Of a stretch of 64,000 bases of DNA, positions 55,601-64,000 are shown in pieces. The translations under genes were made by a program, and so were the position numbers. How positions within the stretch are numbered: the stretch's first letter is position 1; every line of letters begins with the position of its first letter. Below the pieces are notes generated by a model that was not told the DNA's origin, searched no databases, and was given only the letters and a program-made list of their open reading frames with translations. The stretch covers positions 1 to 64,000 of the forward strand of contig NZ_BLAE01000007.1 in the NCBI RefSeq assembly GCF_009687865.1, read 5' to 3'. This DNA comes from Acrocarpospora macrocephala. Lineage in GTDB: Bacteria; Actinomycetota; Actinomycetes; Streptosporangiales; Streptosporangiaceae.

Positions 55601-56401
55601 TGGGAGACAGCCCGTCTTCGCGCCATGGAGGTGTTCGGGCACAATCCTCCCGCCATCCGTAGGACCCGGCTGGCCGTGATCTTCGCACGGCAGCTCTCAA
55701 ACGACTCCCGCACCTACCGCGACGCCGCGCACCAGCTCGTCGCGCGGTTGGAGGCCCACACGGGGATGCTGGGACTCGACCTGGAGGCGAGGCAGGGCCG
55801 GCTGCACACATCCAGATGCGCGGCTGACCTGCTCGACGGGCTGGGATCGCGCCACGGGCAACTGGACATCATCGCTCAGCTCGCCGAAGCCGAGCTTGGC
55901 GGACCCGCGCAGCGGACCGGCAAGAGCATCAAAAGCGCGCAGGCGGTCTCGGCCGCGCTGAAGAACGCGCCGTGGGAGAACTTCGAGATCATCGCCTCGC
56001 TGCCTGAGCCGTACGACCAGGAAGCTCAGCGGATTCTGAACGACCTCCGGCAGACAGCGGTCGCCGATGAGCTCACCATCGGACTGGGCCCGGCGCTGGA
56101 GAGGGCAGCGACGGCGGCAGCCGCGCTGATCCGGACAGCGACAGCGCGGCCTCCCGTAGTGCCGCCGGGCCCGTCACCGGTTGTTCCGGGTCCGCAGCCG
56201 AACCCGCCCGTTCAGCCGTCACCCACCCCCGGGACCACCGGTGCGACGGACCCGGTGGTGCCGCCAGTTGCTCCCGCCGCCGGTGCGTCCACTCGGACGG
56301 TCCGGGTCGCAGACCTGACGGCCCTCGCTGATGAGATCGTCGCGGCGGCGCACCCGGACGCAACCGTCGAGATCTCCTGGCGGGTGATCGAGCAGCCATG
56401 A
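52601..56401 (+). CDS. pglY: PglY, BREX type 2 P-loop ATPase
   Basis: 1266 aa from ATG 52601 after AAGGAGCG. Walker A LHGSFGSGKSHFM lies near residue 80 and Walker B SLILFLDELVLWL near 265. This is the large BrxC/PglY AAA-type ATPase that with PglX and PglZ forms the core of the system. A Pro-rich linker near 1185-1225 separates a C-terminal module with TVRVADLTALADEIVAAA. The stop overlaps the pglZ ATG by 4 bases. Full length for the family. Confidence 0.93.
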   Translation: MSTPIQQPLLREFIDIPEAMTDSDLVLELASGVNRAEETLREYVITDSLVDNYDQALGLIKSAVTGQASKAAYLHGSFGSGKSHFMAVLHALLRKEKVARERPEFAPLLARHDWMDGKKFLLVPFHLLGAKSLEQRVFGRYIDYVRVLHPDTSIPAVHRTDALLDQGRFTRERVGDKGFIDGLPGGEDEDEWGDSSAFWTSEKLDAAFAAAYDDELRRRLVNDLLLSWGGGFFRDAKEDAEAFVSLDAGLKEISRHAKELGYDSLILFLDELVLWLINSAGDAQFVSREMQKITNFVEGGDPDRPAPVVSFIARQRDLREALGEQVTGTTELSILDTLDLAKARFETITLEDRNLPVIARERVLKRREPMVESEAAIARAFDQTTGLRQQVRDTLLGVGGGTGADIEAFRKTYPFSPSFMDTLVHLSAALQRSRTALKLMRRLLIRRRDELWLGQLIPLGDLYDVITEGGDEPFTQKLKVEFEAAQKLYEVKLRPYLLDRYGLTEDDIARAQRGDRGDIADAQTAGKVRAFSGDDRLMKTLLLSALAPTVPALHNLTASRLSALNHGSVMSPIPGTEVTQVSRKVEDWAGQFTEIKFAGGDDPGVGLELVGVDVESVLSTARFANTDGARKNLIKKLLYTELGVTETGQYNGDRFDLTWRGGKRSVEVIFGNIRDAHDLRDDVFHPADPTSWRVIVDYPFDLDDYTPADDRNRLQNMAVRDWTLCWIPASLSPERMKDLGKFVVLDYVLSGQRFEEHAGHLNPTDRHRARQTLTDQRNTLQGKLTETFRQAYGLITKQPGDVVTGFDDHLFSLNSGLRPRLASGAALSEAMRSLADQMLTVQYPAHPDFDPDRIGTTVRLADARLVLDYVRQATEKPSDPVEVDKSHRATMRRIANPLLIGEMHEAKFVLGSYWRQHFQQQAAKEGVTGDMRLAKLLDWIDLPEARGLEKLVAHLIIACFAEQTDRAFVYRGNVEARTPELNQIKDEMALREQQLPDEQTWETARLRAMEVFGHNPPAIRRTRLAVIFARQLSNDSRTYRDAAHQLVARLEAHTGMLGLDLEARQGRLHTSRCAADLLDGLGSRHGQLDIIAQLAEAELGGPAQRTGKSIKSAQAVSAALKNAPWENFEIIASLPEPYDQEAQRILNDLRQTAVADELTIGLGPALERAATAAAALIRTATARPPVVPPGPSPVVPGPQPNPPVQPSPTPGTTGATDPVVPPVAPAAGASTRTVRVADLTALADEIVAAAHPDATVEISWRVIEQP

Positions 56402-59166
56402 TCTCACCCGCGATTGGCCGCCTGCTACCCGTCACTTCGGCAGCACTGGAGCAGGAGGTGACCCGGCTGCTGCGAAAGTACGCCGGGCGAGAGGAGAAGG
56501 CACTGCTCATCCGGGCCCAGCCGCTGGGTAACGGGTTCGGGACGATGACCGTCGCTGGCCGACGAATCAGGGTCGTCGCCTGCGTATCGCCGCTCGCCGT
56601 ACTGGAGCAGGTCACCGAGCACGCGGAGAGCGACGACGACGCCGTTCTGGTGGTGCTCACCGGCGCAGAGGAGAGCGACCTCGGTCCAGGCCTGCTCAGC
56701 AGGGTCATCCGGCATCAGGTCTTCGTGGTGGAGCCCTGGCGGTTGATCGAGGAGAGTTTCGGTGCCCAGCACCTCGACCCGCGCCTCGCCGCTGACAGCT
56801 GGGCCGGGGAAGCGCTGGTCGACGCCATGCCGCCGGGCGGCTGGCCACGGCTGGCCGGGCCGCTACTCACCCGGGACACCGCGATGAGGTCGCTGGCAGC
56901 CCGCCGCCTCGGCCTGGACAGGATCGGCGTCGACCCCGAGAACCTGGACGCTGGCACGCTGCTGCTGTGGAGCCGGGATCGCGAACAGGTCGAGGCGTTC
57001 CGGATGCTCCGTGATGCCGAACGCGCCGGCCTCGTCGACTGGCTCCGCGAGTGTGCCGGGGGAACCGCAGACGTGCTGTTCCCACTCGTCGAATCGGGCC
57101 ATGCGCTGGATGCCTTGGCCCTCGGTCTGGTCTGCGCCGCGCTTTGGCATCCACAGGCAGGCAGCGCCTCCCAACGCGCGCAGGGGGGTGTTCTCTCCTA
57201 CATCGCCATGGCCAGGCCCGGTGAGATCAAGGTGACCGACCAGGCCGTCCGGGAGTTCGCGGCAGCCGCCGAACAGCTCACCGGGTGGATGCTGGCCGAT
57301 CGGCGCGACGAGAACGCCGGACGGCACGCCCACGCCGTGCTCGACCGCGCCGAAGAGCTGATCGCCCAGTTCGGCGCCGAGGCAGCGGCTCAGCACAGTC
57401 TGCTGCTGCGCTCCAGCCTCGACGCCCGCATCGAGGCGGTCGCTCAGTCGCTGACGGTGTCCATCCATGATCACCACGCTGTGGGGGAACTCGCCAACGC
57501 GGTAGCCGACCTGCGCGAACACAAGCTGGCCGACATGCATGCCCACCGGGTACGCCGGGCGGAGATGGCACAGCGCCTGGTCCAGTGGCTTGCCACCCCG
57601 AATGCCACCGCCTCCGGTGTGGGCGCGGCCATACAGGCGCAGATAGGCGAGTGGGGCTGGGTCGATCGTGCCCGGGACGACATTTGGGCGGGCGAGGAGG
57701 TCGACAGGACGCTGCAGACGGCCTATAGGGACCTGTATAGGCTGGTCCGGGACCGTAGACGGGCGCTGGACGAGGAGTTCGCCGGTAGGCTCGCCGCCTC
57801 AACGAAGGCAGGGGCCGATCCTGGTCCGATTCTCACCGTCGAGACCGTGCTGTCACGCGTCGTTGCTCCCGTGGTTGCGGGTGGGAACGGCCACCGACGT
57901 CCGGTCGTGCTCCTGGTGCTGGATGGGATGAGCACGGCCGTGGCCACCACACTCGGCGAGGAACTGCGCACCGAGCGGTGGGAGGAGTACGACCCGGTCG
58001 GAGGTCCTGACGAGGAGCCGCGGCGCCGGGCCGTGGTCGCCGCCCTGCCCACCCTAACCCAGGTGTCGCGGGCTAGCCTGTTCGCTGCTCGCATCACCAC
58101 CGGTGGCCCCGACGATGAGCGCGCCGCCTTCGAGAAGCACGCATTCTGGAAGGGCAGGAAAGCTCGGCTCTTCCACAAGGGCGGCCTCCCGGGGGATGCT
58201 GGCGAGGCCCTTGGCGACGACCTGGTCCAGGCCCTGAATGACGATGCCACCGCGGTGGCCGTCGTCCTCAACACGATCGACGACAGCCTCGCCAAGGGCC
58301 GCGCCGATGTCCCGTGGCGCGTATCCGACATCGCCGGAATGCAGACGTTGCTCGATTACGCCCGCTACCAGGGCCGCGCAGTCATCATTACGAGCGACCA
58401 CGGCCACGTCCTGGAACGTGGCAGCGAGCTGCGCCGTGCGGATGGCGTCAGGTCGGCCAGGCACCGCAGTGTCGGCAAACCGGTCGATGCGGGCGAGGTG
58501 GAGCTGGCCGGGTCCCGGGTGGCCGCCGCAGACGGCCGGATCCTCGCGTTGTGGGACCCGTATGTCCGTTACACCGACAAGAAGGCCGGCTATCACGGCG
58601 GCGCGTCGCTGGCCGAGGTGACGATCCCGCTGCTTGCGTTCCTGCCGCTCGGAGCCTCCGCCCCCACCGGGTGGCGCCCGCTGCCCGACCAAAGCCCTTC
58701 GTGGTGGTCACTCGACGCCTCCGGGCCAGGGGCACCCGCCGTACAGACTCCTGCGCGCACCAGGTCGCGCAAGAACGTGAAACAGGACCAGCAGGAACGG
58801 CCGGGCCTCTTCGACGTCGCGATCGCATCCCCCGAGGCGCCGCACGCGCCAGAGACGGCGCTCGTGGCCGAACTGCTCGGGACCGAGCTGTTCCAGGCCC
58901 AGCAGCGGCTGATGCCACGTAGAGTCCCGGCCGCAAAGATCGAGGCTGTGCTTGTGGCGCTGCTCGAGTCCGGAGGAGTGCTGCCGTTGCCGGTCGCCGC
59001 GGAGCGGGCCGGTGAACCTGTCGTGCGGGCCGCCGGGTTTGCTGCGACACTCCAGCGCATCTTCAACCTCGACAACTACCCTGTTCTGGCGGTCGTCGAC
59101 AACGGGCGCAATCTCAAGCTCGACGTGGCGCTGCTGCGTGAACAGTTCGGTCTGAAAGGGCGGTAG
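56398..59166 (+). CDS. pglZ: PglZ, alkaline-phosphatase-superfamily protein of BREX type 2
   Basis: 922 aa from ATG 56398 (ATGA overlap with pglY). A long helical N-terminal half leads to the PglZ domain with the metal/nucleophile block VVLLVLDGMSTAVA (near 505) and the metal-binding motif IITSDHGHVLERG (near 665). The C-terminal region includes a winged-helix-like KIEAVLVALLESGGVLPLPV. PglZ is the signature protein of all BREX systems and acts with PglX. Its stop lies two bases before the brxD start. Confidence 0.93.
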   Translation: MISPAIGRLLPVTSAALEQEVTRLLRKYAGREEKALLIRAQPLGNGFGTMTVAGRRIRVVACVSPLAVLEQVTEHAESDDDAVLVVLTGAEESDLGPGLLSRVIRHQVFVVEPWRLIEESFGAQHLDPRLAADSWAGEALVDAMPPGGWPRLAGPLLTRDTAMRSLAARRLGLDRIGVDPENLDAGTLLLWSRDREQVEAFRMLRDAERAGLVDWLRECAGGTADVLFPLVESGHALDALALGLVCAALWHPQAGSASQRAQGGVLSYIAMARPGEIKVTDQAVREFAAAAEQLTGWMLADRRDENAGRHAHAVLDRAEELIAQFGAEAAAQHSLLLRSSLDARIEAVAQSLTVSIHDHHAVGELANAVADLREHKLADMHAHRVRRAEMAQRLVQWLATPNATASGVGAAIQAQIGEWGWVDRARDDIWAGEEVDRTLQTAYRDLYRLVRDRRRALDEEFAGRLAASTKAGADPGPILTVETVLSRVVAPVVAGGNGHRRPVVLLVLDGMSTAVATTLGEELRTERWEEYDPVGGPDEEPRRRAVVAALPTLTQVSRASLFAARITTGGPDDERAAFEKHAFWKGRKARLFHKGGLPGDAGEALGDDLVQALNDDATAVAVVLNTIDDSLAKGRADVPWRVSDIAGMQTLLDYARYQGRAVIITSDHGHVLERGSELRRADGVRSARHRSVGKPVDAGEVELAGSRVAAADGRILALWDPYVRYTDKKAGYHGGASLAEVTIPLLAFLPLGASAPTGWRPLPDQSPSWWSLDASGPGAPAVQTPARTRSRKNVKQDQQERPGLFDVAIASPEAPHAPETALVAELLGTELFQAQQRLMPRRVPAAKIEAVLVALLESGGVLPLPVAAERAGEPVVRAAGFAATLQRIFNLDNYPVLAVVDNGRNLKLDVALLREQFGLKGR

Positions 59167-59168
59167 AG

Positions 59169-60497
59169 GTGTCGGAGTCGGTGTCGGTCAGCGCCATACG
59201 GCGTCGCGAGGTCATCGACGCGCTGCGAAACGGGGCAGTGCCTCAGGCAGGGCTCGACCTGCTCGCCGTCGGCCTCGACCGATTCGCCTCGGCAGTGGAC
59301 ACCGAGTTGGACACCGTCACGTCCGGAGGAGCGGTGTTCAAAGCGGTCCGCGGTGAGTACGGCTCGGGCAAGACCTTCTTCACCCGCTGGCTCGCCGAAC
59401 AGGCCAAGCGTCGAGGCATGGCCACCTCCGAGGTCCAAGTGTCGGAGAACGAGACCCCGCTACACAGGCTGGAAACTGTGTACCGGCGCCTCACCGAGCG
59501 GCTCTCAACCGCTTCGTACGCGCCCTCGGCACTGCGACCTGTGGTCGACGCCTGGTTCTACGTCCTAGAGGAGGACGCCTTCGCGGCGGACTCGTCGCTG
59601 GAAGGCGCGGCGCTCGAAGCCGCCGTCGAGGAACTGCTCTCCCAGCGGCTCGCTGAGGTCAGCCGGTCCGCGCCGACGTTCGCCGCGGCCTTGCGGGGTT
59701 ACCGCAATGCGCTTGCCTCCGGAGACAGTGGGACGGCCGATTCCATCCGCGCCTGGCTGGGCGGCCAGCCGAACGTTGCCGCGGCGGCGCGCCGGGCCGC
59801 CGGAGTCCGCGGTGACCTCGACCATTTCGGAGCCCTGGGCTTTCTCCAGGGCTTGCTGACGGTGCTGCACGACTCCGGCCATCCTGGCCTGGTGCTAGTG
59901 CTCGACGAGGTGGAAACCCTGCAACGGGTCCGCTCCGACGCTCGCGACAAGGCACTCAACTCGCTGCGCCAGCTCATCGACGAGGTCCACTCCGGCAGGT
60001 TCCCCGGCCTCTACCTTCTCATCACTGGCACATCCGCGTTCTATGACGGACCCCAGGGCGTGCAGCGGCTCACCCCACTGGCACAGCGGCTCTCAGTCGA
60101 CTTCACCTCCGACGCACGCTTTGACAACCCCAGGGCGATCCAGATCCGGCTGCCGGGGTTCACGCTGGACTCGCTCGGCGAGCTCGGACGTAAGGTCCGC
60201 TCCCTATACGCCTCAGGGAACGATCGCATCTGCTCGGCTGTAGACGACACTTATGTCAAGGAACTCGCCTCCGCAGTGGCGGGACACCTCGGCGGTCAGA
60301 TCGGTGTCGCACCCCGGACCTTCCTGCGGAAGCTCATCGACGTGCTGGACAGAGTCGACCAGTTCGACGACTTCGACCCCCGCAAGCACTACGCACTCAC
60401 AGTCTCGGCCGTGGAACTGACCGACGTCGAACGGAACGCAGCGCATGCTGTAGCGCCCGCGGATTCCGCCGATGAGGTCGAACTGGACCTGTCGTGA
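59169..60497 (+). CDS. brxD: BrxD, BREX type 2 ATP-binding protein
   Basis: 442 aa from GTG 59169. Walker A GEYGSGKTFFTRWLAE lies at about 62-77, Walker B GLVLVLDEVETLQR near 243. VSAIRRREVIDALRNGAVPQ at the N-terminus and the overall DUF2791 (BREX system ATP-binding protein) layout identify BrxD, found in type 2 and related BREX loci next to the helicase gene. It ends FDPRKHYALTVSAVEL and overlaps brxHI by GTGA. Confidence 0.9.
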   Translation: MSESVSVSAIRRREVIDALRNGAVPQAGLDLLAVGLDRFASAVDTELDTVTSGGAVFKAVRGEYGSGKTFFTRWLAEQAKRRGMATSEVQVSENETPLHRLETVYRRLTERLSTASYAPSALRPVVDAWFYVLEEDAFAADSSLEGAALEAAVEELLSQRLAEVSRSAPTFAAALRGYRNALASGDSGTADSIRAWLGGQPNVAAAARRAAGVRGDLDHFGALGFLQGLLTVLHDSGHPGLVLVLDEVETLQRVRSDARDKALNSLRQLIDEVHSGRFPGLYLLITGTSAFYDGPQGVQRLTPLAQRLSVDFTSDARFDNPRAIQIRLPGFTLDSLGELGRKVRSLYASGNDRICSAVDDTYVKELASAVAGHLGGQIGVAPRTFLRKLIDVLDRVDQFDDFDPRKHYALTVSAVELTDVERNAAHAVAPADSADEVELDLS

Positions 60498-62596
60498 CAT
60501 TCGCGCAGCTACATCCGGCGCTGGCGCACCACATCGTGAACACGCTCGGATGGCCCGAGTTGCGTCCCCTTCAAGAAGCCGCCGTGGACCCGCTGATGGC
60601 GGGCTCCGACGCGCTCCTGCTCGCTCCCACGGCCGGCGGCAAAACCGAGGCGGCGATATTCCCGCTCCTCTCCCGGATGGCATCATCCAACTGGCACGGC
60701 ACCTCGGTCCTGTACGTGTGCCCGCTGAAGGCACTGCTGAATAACCTGCTGCCGCGCCTGGAGAAGTACACCGACTGGATCGGCCGTCGGGCCGCTCTGT
60801 GGCATGGGGATGTCAACGGTATGGCGCGCAAGCGGATCCTCGCCAGCCGCCCCGACGTGCTGCTGACCACACCGGAGTCCCTTGAAGCGATGCTCGTGAG
60901 CGTCAACGTGGACCACCGGCAGTTCTTCTCCGGCCTACAGGCCATCGTCGTCGACGAGGTGCATGCATTTGCTGGCGATGACCGAGGCTGGCACCTGCTC
61001 GCCGTCCTGGAGCGACTCACCCGGCTCCTCGAGCATCCCATCCAGAGGGTGGGTCTGTCGGCCACTGTCGGCAATCCTTCGGAGCTGCTGGCCTGGCTCC
61101 AGGGGACAAGCACCCGTCCCGCTCAGGTGGTCGCTGCTAATAGTGCCGCCGCTCCGTTGGGCACGCCGTCCGGTGATATCCAGCTCGACTACGTCGGCTC
61201 GGCCGCGAACGCTGCCAAAGTGATCGCCTCGTTGCATCGAGGCGAGAAACGACTGGTCTTCTGCGACTCCAAGCAACTGGTCGAAGAGCTTGGACACACT
61301 CTGCGGGCACTAGGCGTCACCACCTTCCTGTCCCACGCCTCCCTGTCCATCGAGCAGCGCCGGCAGTCTGAGGCGGCCTTCGAAGAAGCGCGCGACTGCG
61401 TGATCGTCTCAACCTCCACCCTGGAACTGGGCATCGACGTAGGGGATCTGGACCGCGTCATCCAGATCAACGCTCCAGGCACCGTCGCCTCCTTCCTACA
61501 GCGGCTCGGACGTACCGGACGCCGCCCCGGAACCCTGCGCAACTGCCTGTTCCTAGCACTCACCGACGATGCCCTCATGCATGCGGCGGGTCTGTTGGTC
61601 CTGTGGGGAAGGAATTGGGTAGAGCCGGTCACCGCGCCTCCCGAGCCTCGCCATATCGTCGCCCAGCAAGTGCTTGCGCTCTGCCTCCAGGAACACCGAG
61701 TCGGCGACCAGGTATGGCGAGAGTGGTGGAACGGACTCGGACCTTTCGGCGGCGCGGCGGACCCGATCGTACGGCACCTCGTCTCCCAGGGATTTCTGGA
61801 CGAGGACTCCGGCATGTTGTTCATCGGTCCAGAGGCCGAACGCCGTTTCGGGCGACGGCACTTCATGGAGATGACCAGTGTTTTTACCACAGCCCCTGAG
61901 TTCACGGTGCTGGCAGGGAGGAAGGAGGTAGGCCGCACCGACCCGGCTCTGCTGACCGAAGAGATCGAGGGGCCACGACTCCTCCTGCTCGGCGGGCGCA
62001 CCTGGCGGGTCACCTACATCGACTGGCGCCGGCGGCGTTGCTTTGTCGAGCCGTCGGACGGACAGGGAAAGGCACGCTGGAACAGCATCAAAGGGCTGAG
62101 CGGACTGTCGCACATGCTGACCCAGGCGATGCGTTCAGTGCTGCTCGGCGAGGATCCGCCGGTGCGGCTCACCCAGCGAGCGAAACAGCATCTCGCGACG
62201 ATCCGCGAGGGGGCCATCGACACTGTTCATCCTGCTGGCACCGTCGTCACACGCGACAGGAACGGGGAAGTCCGGTGGTGGACATGGGGTGGGTTCCGCG
62301 CCAACGCGACCCTCGCGTCAACGCTGACGGATATTGCCAGCCCAGGACAGCGGGTCGAGGACGACTCCATCAGGCTCCGCGATGACGTCACCTTCGAGCA
62401 ATGGAAGGTGGCCGTGGCGGATGGGGTCGCCCGGCTCTCCCTCCCGGAAGTCGACCAGAAGGCCCTCAACGGACTCAAATTCAGTGCGGCGCTCCCGCGT
62501 CGGCTCGCCGAGGCAACGCTCGCGGCCCGGCTTGCCGACTTGGAAGGCGCCGCAGCAGTCCTCCGGGAATCGGCACGCTGGACGGTCCTCATGTAG
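60494..62596 (+). CDS. brxHI: BrxHI, Lhr-like DEAD/H-box helicase of BREX type 2
   Basis: 700 aa from GTG 60494 (GTGA overlap). Helicase motifs: LRPLQEAAV (Q/I region), Walker A APTAGGKTEA (near 45), motif II VVDEVHAFAGD (near 153), motif III GLSATVGNP, and lobe 2 with STSTLELGIDVGDLDR and FLQRLGRTGRRPG. The C-terminal 300 residues are of the Lhr type. BrxHI proteins process DNA in BREX type 2. It ends the operon, and a strong hairpin lies about 300 bases downstream. Confidence 0.9.
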   Translation: MTFAQLHPALAHHIVNTLGWPELRPLQEAAVDPLMAGSDALLLAPTAGGKTEAAIFPLLSRMASSNWHGTSVLYVCPLKALLNNLLPRLEKYTDWIGRRAALWHGDVNGMARKRILASRPDVLLTTPESLEAMLVSVNVDHRQFFSGLQAIVVDEVHAFAGDDRGWHLLAVLERLTRLLEHPIQRVGLSATVGNPSELLAWLQGTSTRPAQVVAANSAAAPLGTPSGDIQLDYVGSAANAAKVIASLHRGEKRLVFCDSKQLVEELGHTLRALGVTTFLSHASLSIEQRRQSEAAFEEARDCVIVSTSTLELGIDVGDLDRVIQINAPGTVASFLQRLGRTGRRPGTLRNCLFLALTDDALMHAAGLLVLWGRNWVEPVTAPPEPRHIVAQQVLALCLQEHRVGDQVWREWWNGLGPFGGAADPIVRHLVSQGFLDEDSGMLFIGPEAERRFGRRHFMEMTSVFTTAPEFTVLAGRKEVGRTDPALLTEEIEGPRLLLLGGRTWRVTYIDWRRRRCFVEPSDGQGKARWNSIKGLSGLSHMLTQAMRSVLLGEDPPVRLTQRAKQHLATIREGAIDTVHPAGTVVTRDRNGEVRWWTWGGFRANATLASTLTDIASPGQRVEDDSIRLRDDVTFEQWKVAVADGVARLSLPEVDQKALNGLKFSAALPRRLAEATLAARLADLEGAAAVLRESARWTVLM

Positions 62597-62900
62597 ACAG
62601 ATGGGAGATTTTCGAAGACCCTGGGCCCCGCCTTTGCGCTACTCCTCGGCCATGAGAGAGCCGTCGCTGGTGAGAAGCCGGAGGCGGGCTCGCCGAGGGA
62701 CTCGTTCAAGCCCAGTGACGCGAACCTGGTCAGGTCCTCGGCATCGTCACCTGCGACGGGGCTGTGCTGAACAAGGACCTCAAGTCCTCTGACCACGCGG
62801 TGGGCTACACGGAGGACAGAGAACGGCGCAAGGGCTTCCCCGACGACCAGGCAACGTTGGTGACGCAGTCGACATTGGCCCACGTTTGCCGATCCGAGTG
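62597..62900. other. no gene recognised
   Basis: The stretch after brxHI has only short frames without ribosome sites. It may contain the decayed end of an insertion, but no family pattern is visible. Confidence 0.45.
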
Positions 62901-62926
62901 TGATTCCGGCCCTTCGGCCGGAATCA
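62901..62926. terminator. strong bidirectional hairpin terminator
   Basis: TGATTCCGGCC pairs perfectly over 11 bp with GGCCGGAATCA across a CTTC loop, followed by A/T-rich DNA. It lies between the BREX operon and the convergent nuclease gene and can serve both. Confidence 0.8.
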
Positions 62927-62978
62927 ATAGTTGCGCCCCAGAATTTACAATTCATCTCTTTTGTTGATGTGGCTATGG

Positions 62979-64000
62979 TTAAGCATCACTATCTCGTTTA
63001 GAAGTGGTAATCGGATCATCTGACTGGATGATCTTCATCATGGCTTCACGCTGAGATGCTGGCGCCGGTATGCGTACGAAAGCCCCCGACTCGGTCTTGT
63101 AAACGCAATCGATGCCGTAGCGATGGAGTAGACCGGTATCGGCATCGGTGGGCTGAGCGGGGAACAGTCCGGTGAGTCGAGTCACTGGCTGCGGACTGTG
63201 GGGGCCGTAGTCCAGGAGTTGCCCGAGCGCCTGGCGGACGAAGGCGTGGTCTGCCGACCGCTTGGCCTCTACGATCTCGGTGTCGTCGGATGTGACGATA
63301 TACAGGTCGGTGATGCCAGCCGGAGCGCGGAAGCGAGCAACCGCGACACCGAGGGTCGCCTGGTAGCTCTGCACGAGGTGCGCTTCCACGCGGTTGACAA
63401 GGGTCGTCCCGCCCAGTCGATCGAAGCTGGTGCGGAGGATATTGACCGCTTCGACGCCGATGACCTGAACACCGCTGTCATTGAGAGTGGTTATGGCGCG
63501 CTCTGTCAGCGTCTCGATGCCGAGGCCGTCGAGGACGTTTCTGCTCTTCTCCGCGTCGAGGAGACGCAGACCCATGAAGTTATCCCCCGGGGTGAAACCG
63601 GGCAGGTCCCAGATTTCCGTGTAGGGGATCGCGGTCTGCTCGTAGTTGAGCAGGCTATAGACGTTATGCCAGGAGCCGTGTTTGGCATGAGGGGACCACA
63701 GGGTGTCGGCGAAGGAGGCGTTGCGGAATGAGTGGCCGATCTCGCCGACCGCACGTACATGATTCTTGCCGGTCAGCAGGACGATGTCGCCCGTACGCAA
63801 TTTCGCCATTTTAGCGTCGTGGATGCCTGTTGCTCCCCAGAACCTCGCCTTGCCATCGGGGTGCAGAGCGTCGAGGGCTGTCCGTTCCTCCAGTGTCAGG
63901 GGCGTCGCGTACGGATCCGTGTGGTAGTCGATGGGCTGATTTAGGGTGATCTTCCAGTGCCGAAGCGCTTCGGCATTGCCTGACGGGTGGATGAGGACCT
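62979..64000 (-). CDS. PD-(D/E)XK nuclease with N-terminal PUA/EVE-like part (5' end outside window)
   Basis: An ATG at 63809 could start a 276-aa protein, but the frame stays open to the window edge. It reads coding-like residues upstream (SGNAEALRHWKITLNQPIDY, LTLEERTALDALHPDGKARF, WGATGIHDAK), so the true start is beyond 64000. The next block TGDIVLLTGKNHVRAVGEIG with WHNVYSLLNY resembles an EVE/PUA-type fold. The C-terminus has a nuclease core: GITDLYIVTSDDTEIVEAKR followed by QALGQLLDYG, the D...E-x-K and glutamine pattern of Mrr/DUF91-like PD-(D/E)XK enzymes. It converges on the BREX operon. A modification-dependent restriction enzyme would complement BREX, which is inference. Confidence 0.7.
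   Translation of the reverse strand, partial: VLIHPSGNAEALRHWKITLNQPIDYHTDPYATPLTLEERTALDALHPDGKARFWGATGIHDAKMAKLRTGDIVLLTGKNHVRAVGEIGHSFRNASFADTLWSPHAKHGSWHNVYSLLNYEQTAIPYTEIWDLPGFTPGDNFMGLRLLDAEKSRNVLDGLGIETLTERAITTLNDSGVQVIGVEAVNILRTSFDRLGGTTLVNRVEAHLVQSYQATLGVAVARFRAPAGITDLYIVTSDDTEIVEAKRSADHAFVRQALGQLLDYGPHSPQPVTRLTGLFPAQPTDADTGLLHRYGIDCVYKTESGAFVRIPAPASQREAMMKIIQSDDPITTSKRDSDA

Overview
This 64 kb window comes from a very GC-rich, high-G+C Gram-positive genome. Frequent GTG starts, GTGA/ATGA start-stop overlaps, mycothiol-type enzyme relics and Streptomyces-like regulators point to an actinomycete, probably Streptosporangiales or Streptomycetales. The genus cannot be read from the sequence alone. 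No rRNA or tRNA gene was recognised.

Layout. (1) 0.2-6.2 kb, minus strand: a two-gene conflict operon made of a caspase-STAND NTPase-WD40 protein of 1733 aa and an overlapping alpha/beta hydrolase. (2) 6.4-14.2 kb: ordinary chromosomal genes, namely a secreted TAP-type peptidase, a divergent FAD oxidoreductase, a PAS/GAF sensor histidine kinase, and a 48-aa membrane peptide coupled to an NCS1 nucleobase permease. (3) 14.4-29.3 kb: an accessory region of living and dead mobile and defence genes. Living: a DUF2637/SpdB-like membrane protein, a PUA/EVE-like HNH nuclease, an AbiJ-like protein, a nuclease-tailed 540-aa protein, an HTH-fused Ser/Thr kinase, a zinc-ribbon membrane protein, and a cytoplasmic subtilase with a small helical partner. 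Dead: NB-ARC, DUF2075, NACHT, integrase, mycothiol-isomerase and two different Tn3-transposase relics. (4) 29.3-42.5 kb: a type I-G (formerly I-U) CRISPR-Cas effector operon (cas3, csx17, csb1, csb2) followed by an array of about 53 repeats. There is no cas1, cas2 or cas4 in the window. The array is interrupted by a 399-bp non-repeat stretch and by a frameshifted IS110 element carrying a coupled small gene. (5) 42.5-44.4 kb: a STAND-protein C-terminal relic and a broken IS5-family transposase. (6) 44.6-62.6 kb: a complete BREX type 2 (Pgl) operon, pglW-pglX-pglY-pglZ-brxD-brxHI, with overlapping or nearly abutting genes. (7) 62.9-64.0 kb: a strong hairpin terminator and a convergent PD-(D/E)XK nuclease gene that runs off the window.

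The right two-thirds is a defence island. BREX-2 marks host DNA and blocks phage replication, and the type I-G effector can target DNA with stored spacers. The nucleases, kinase, subtilase and caspase-STAND proteins look like further anti-phage or suicide modules. The most unusual signal is inside the CRISPR array: the repeats differ strongly in sequence but keep their hairpin through paired changes (G-C, then G-U, then A-U), while the 3' 13-nt handle stays nearly constant. The other main candidates for undescribed systems are the caspase-STAND-WD40/hydrolase pair and the subtilase locus.
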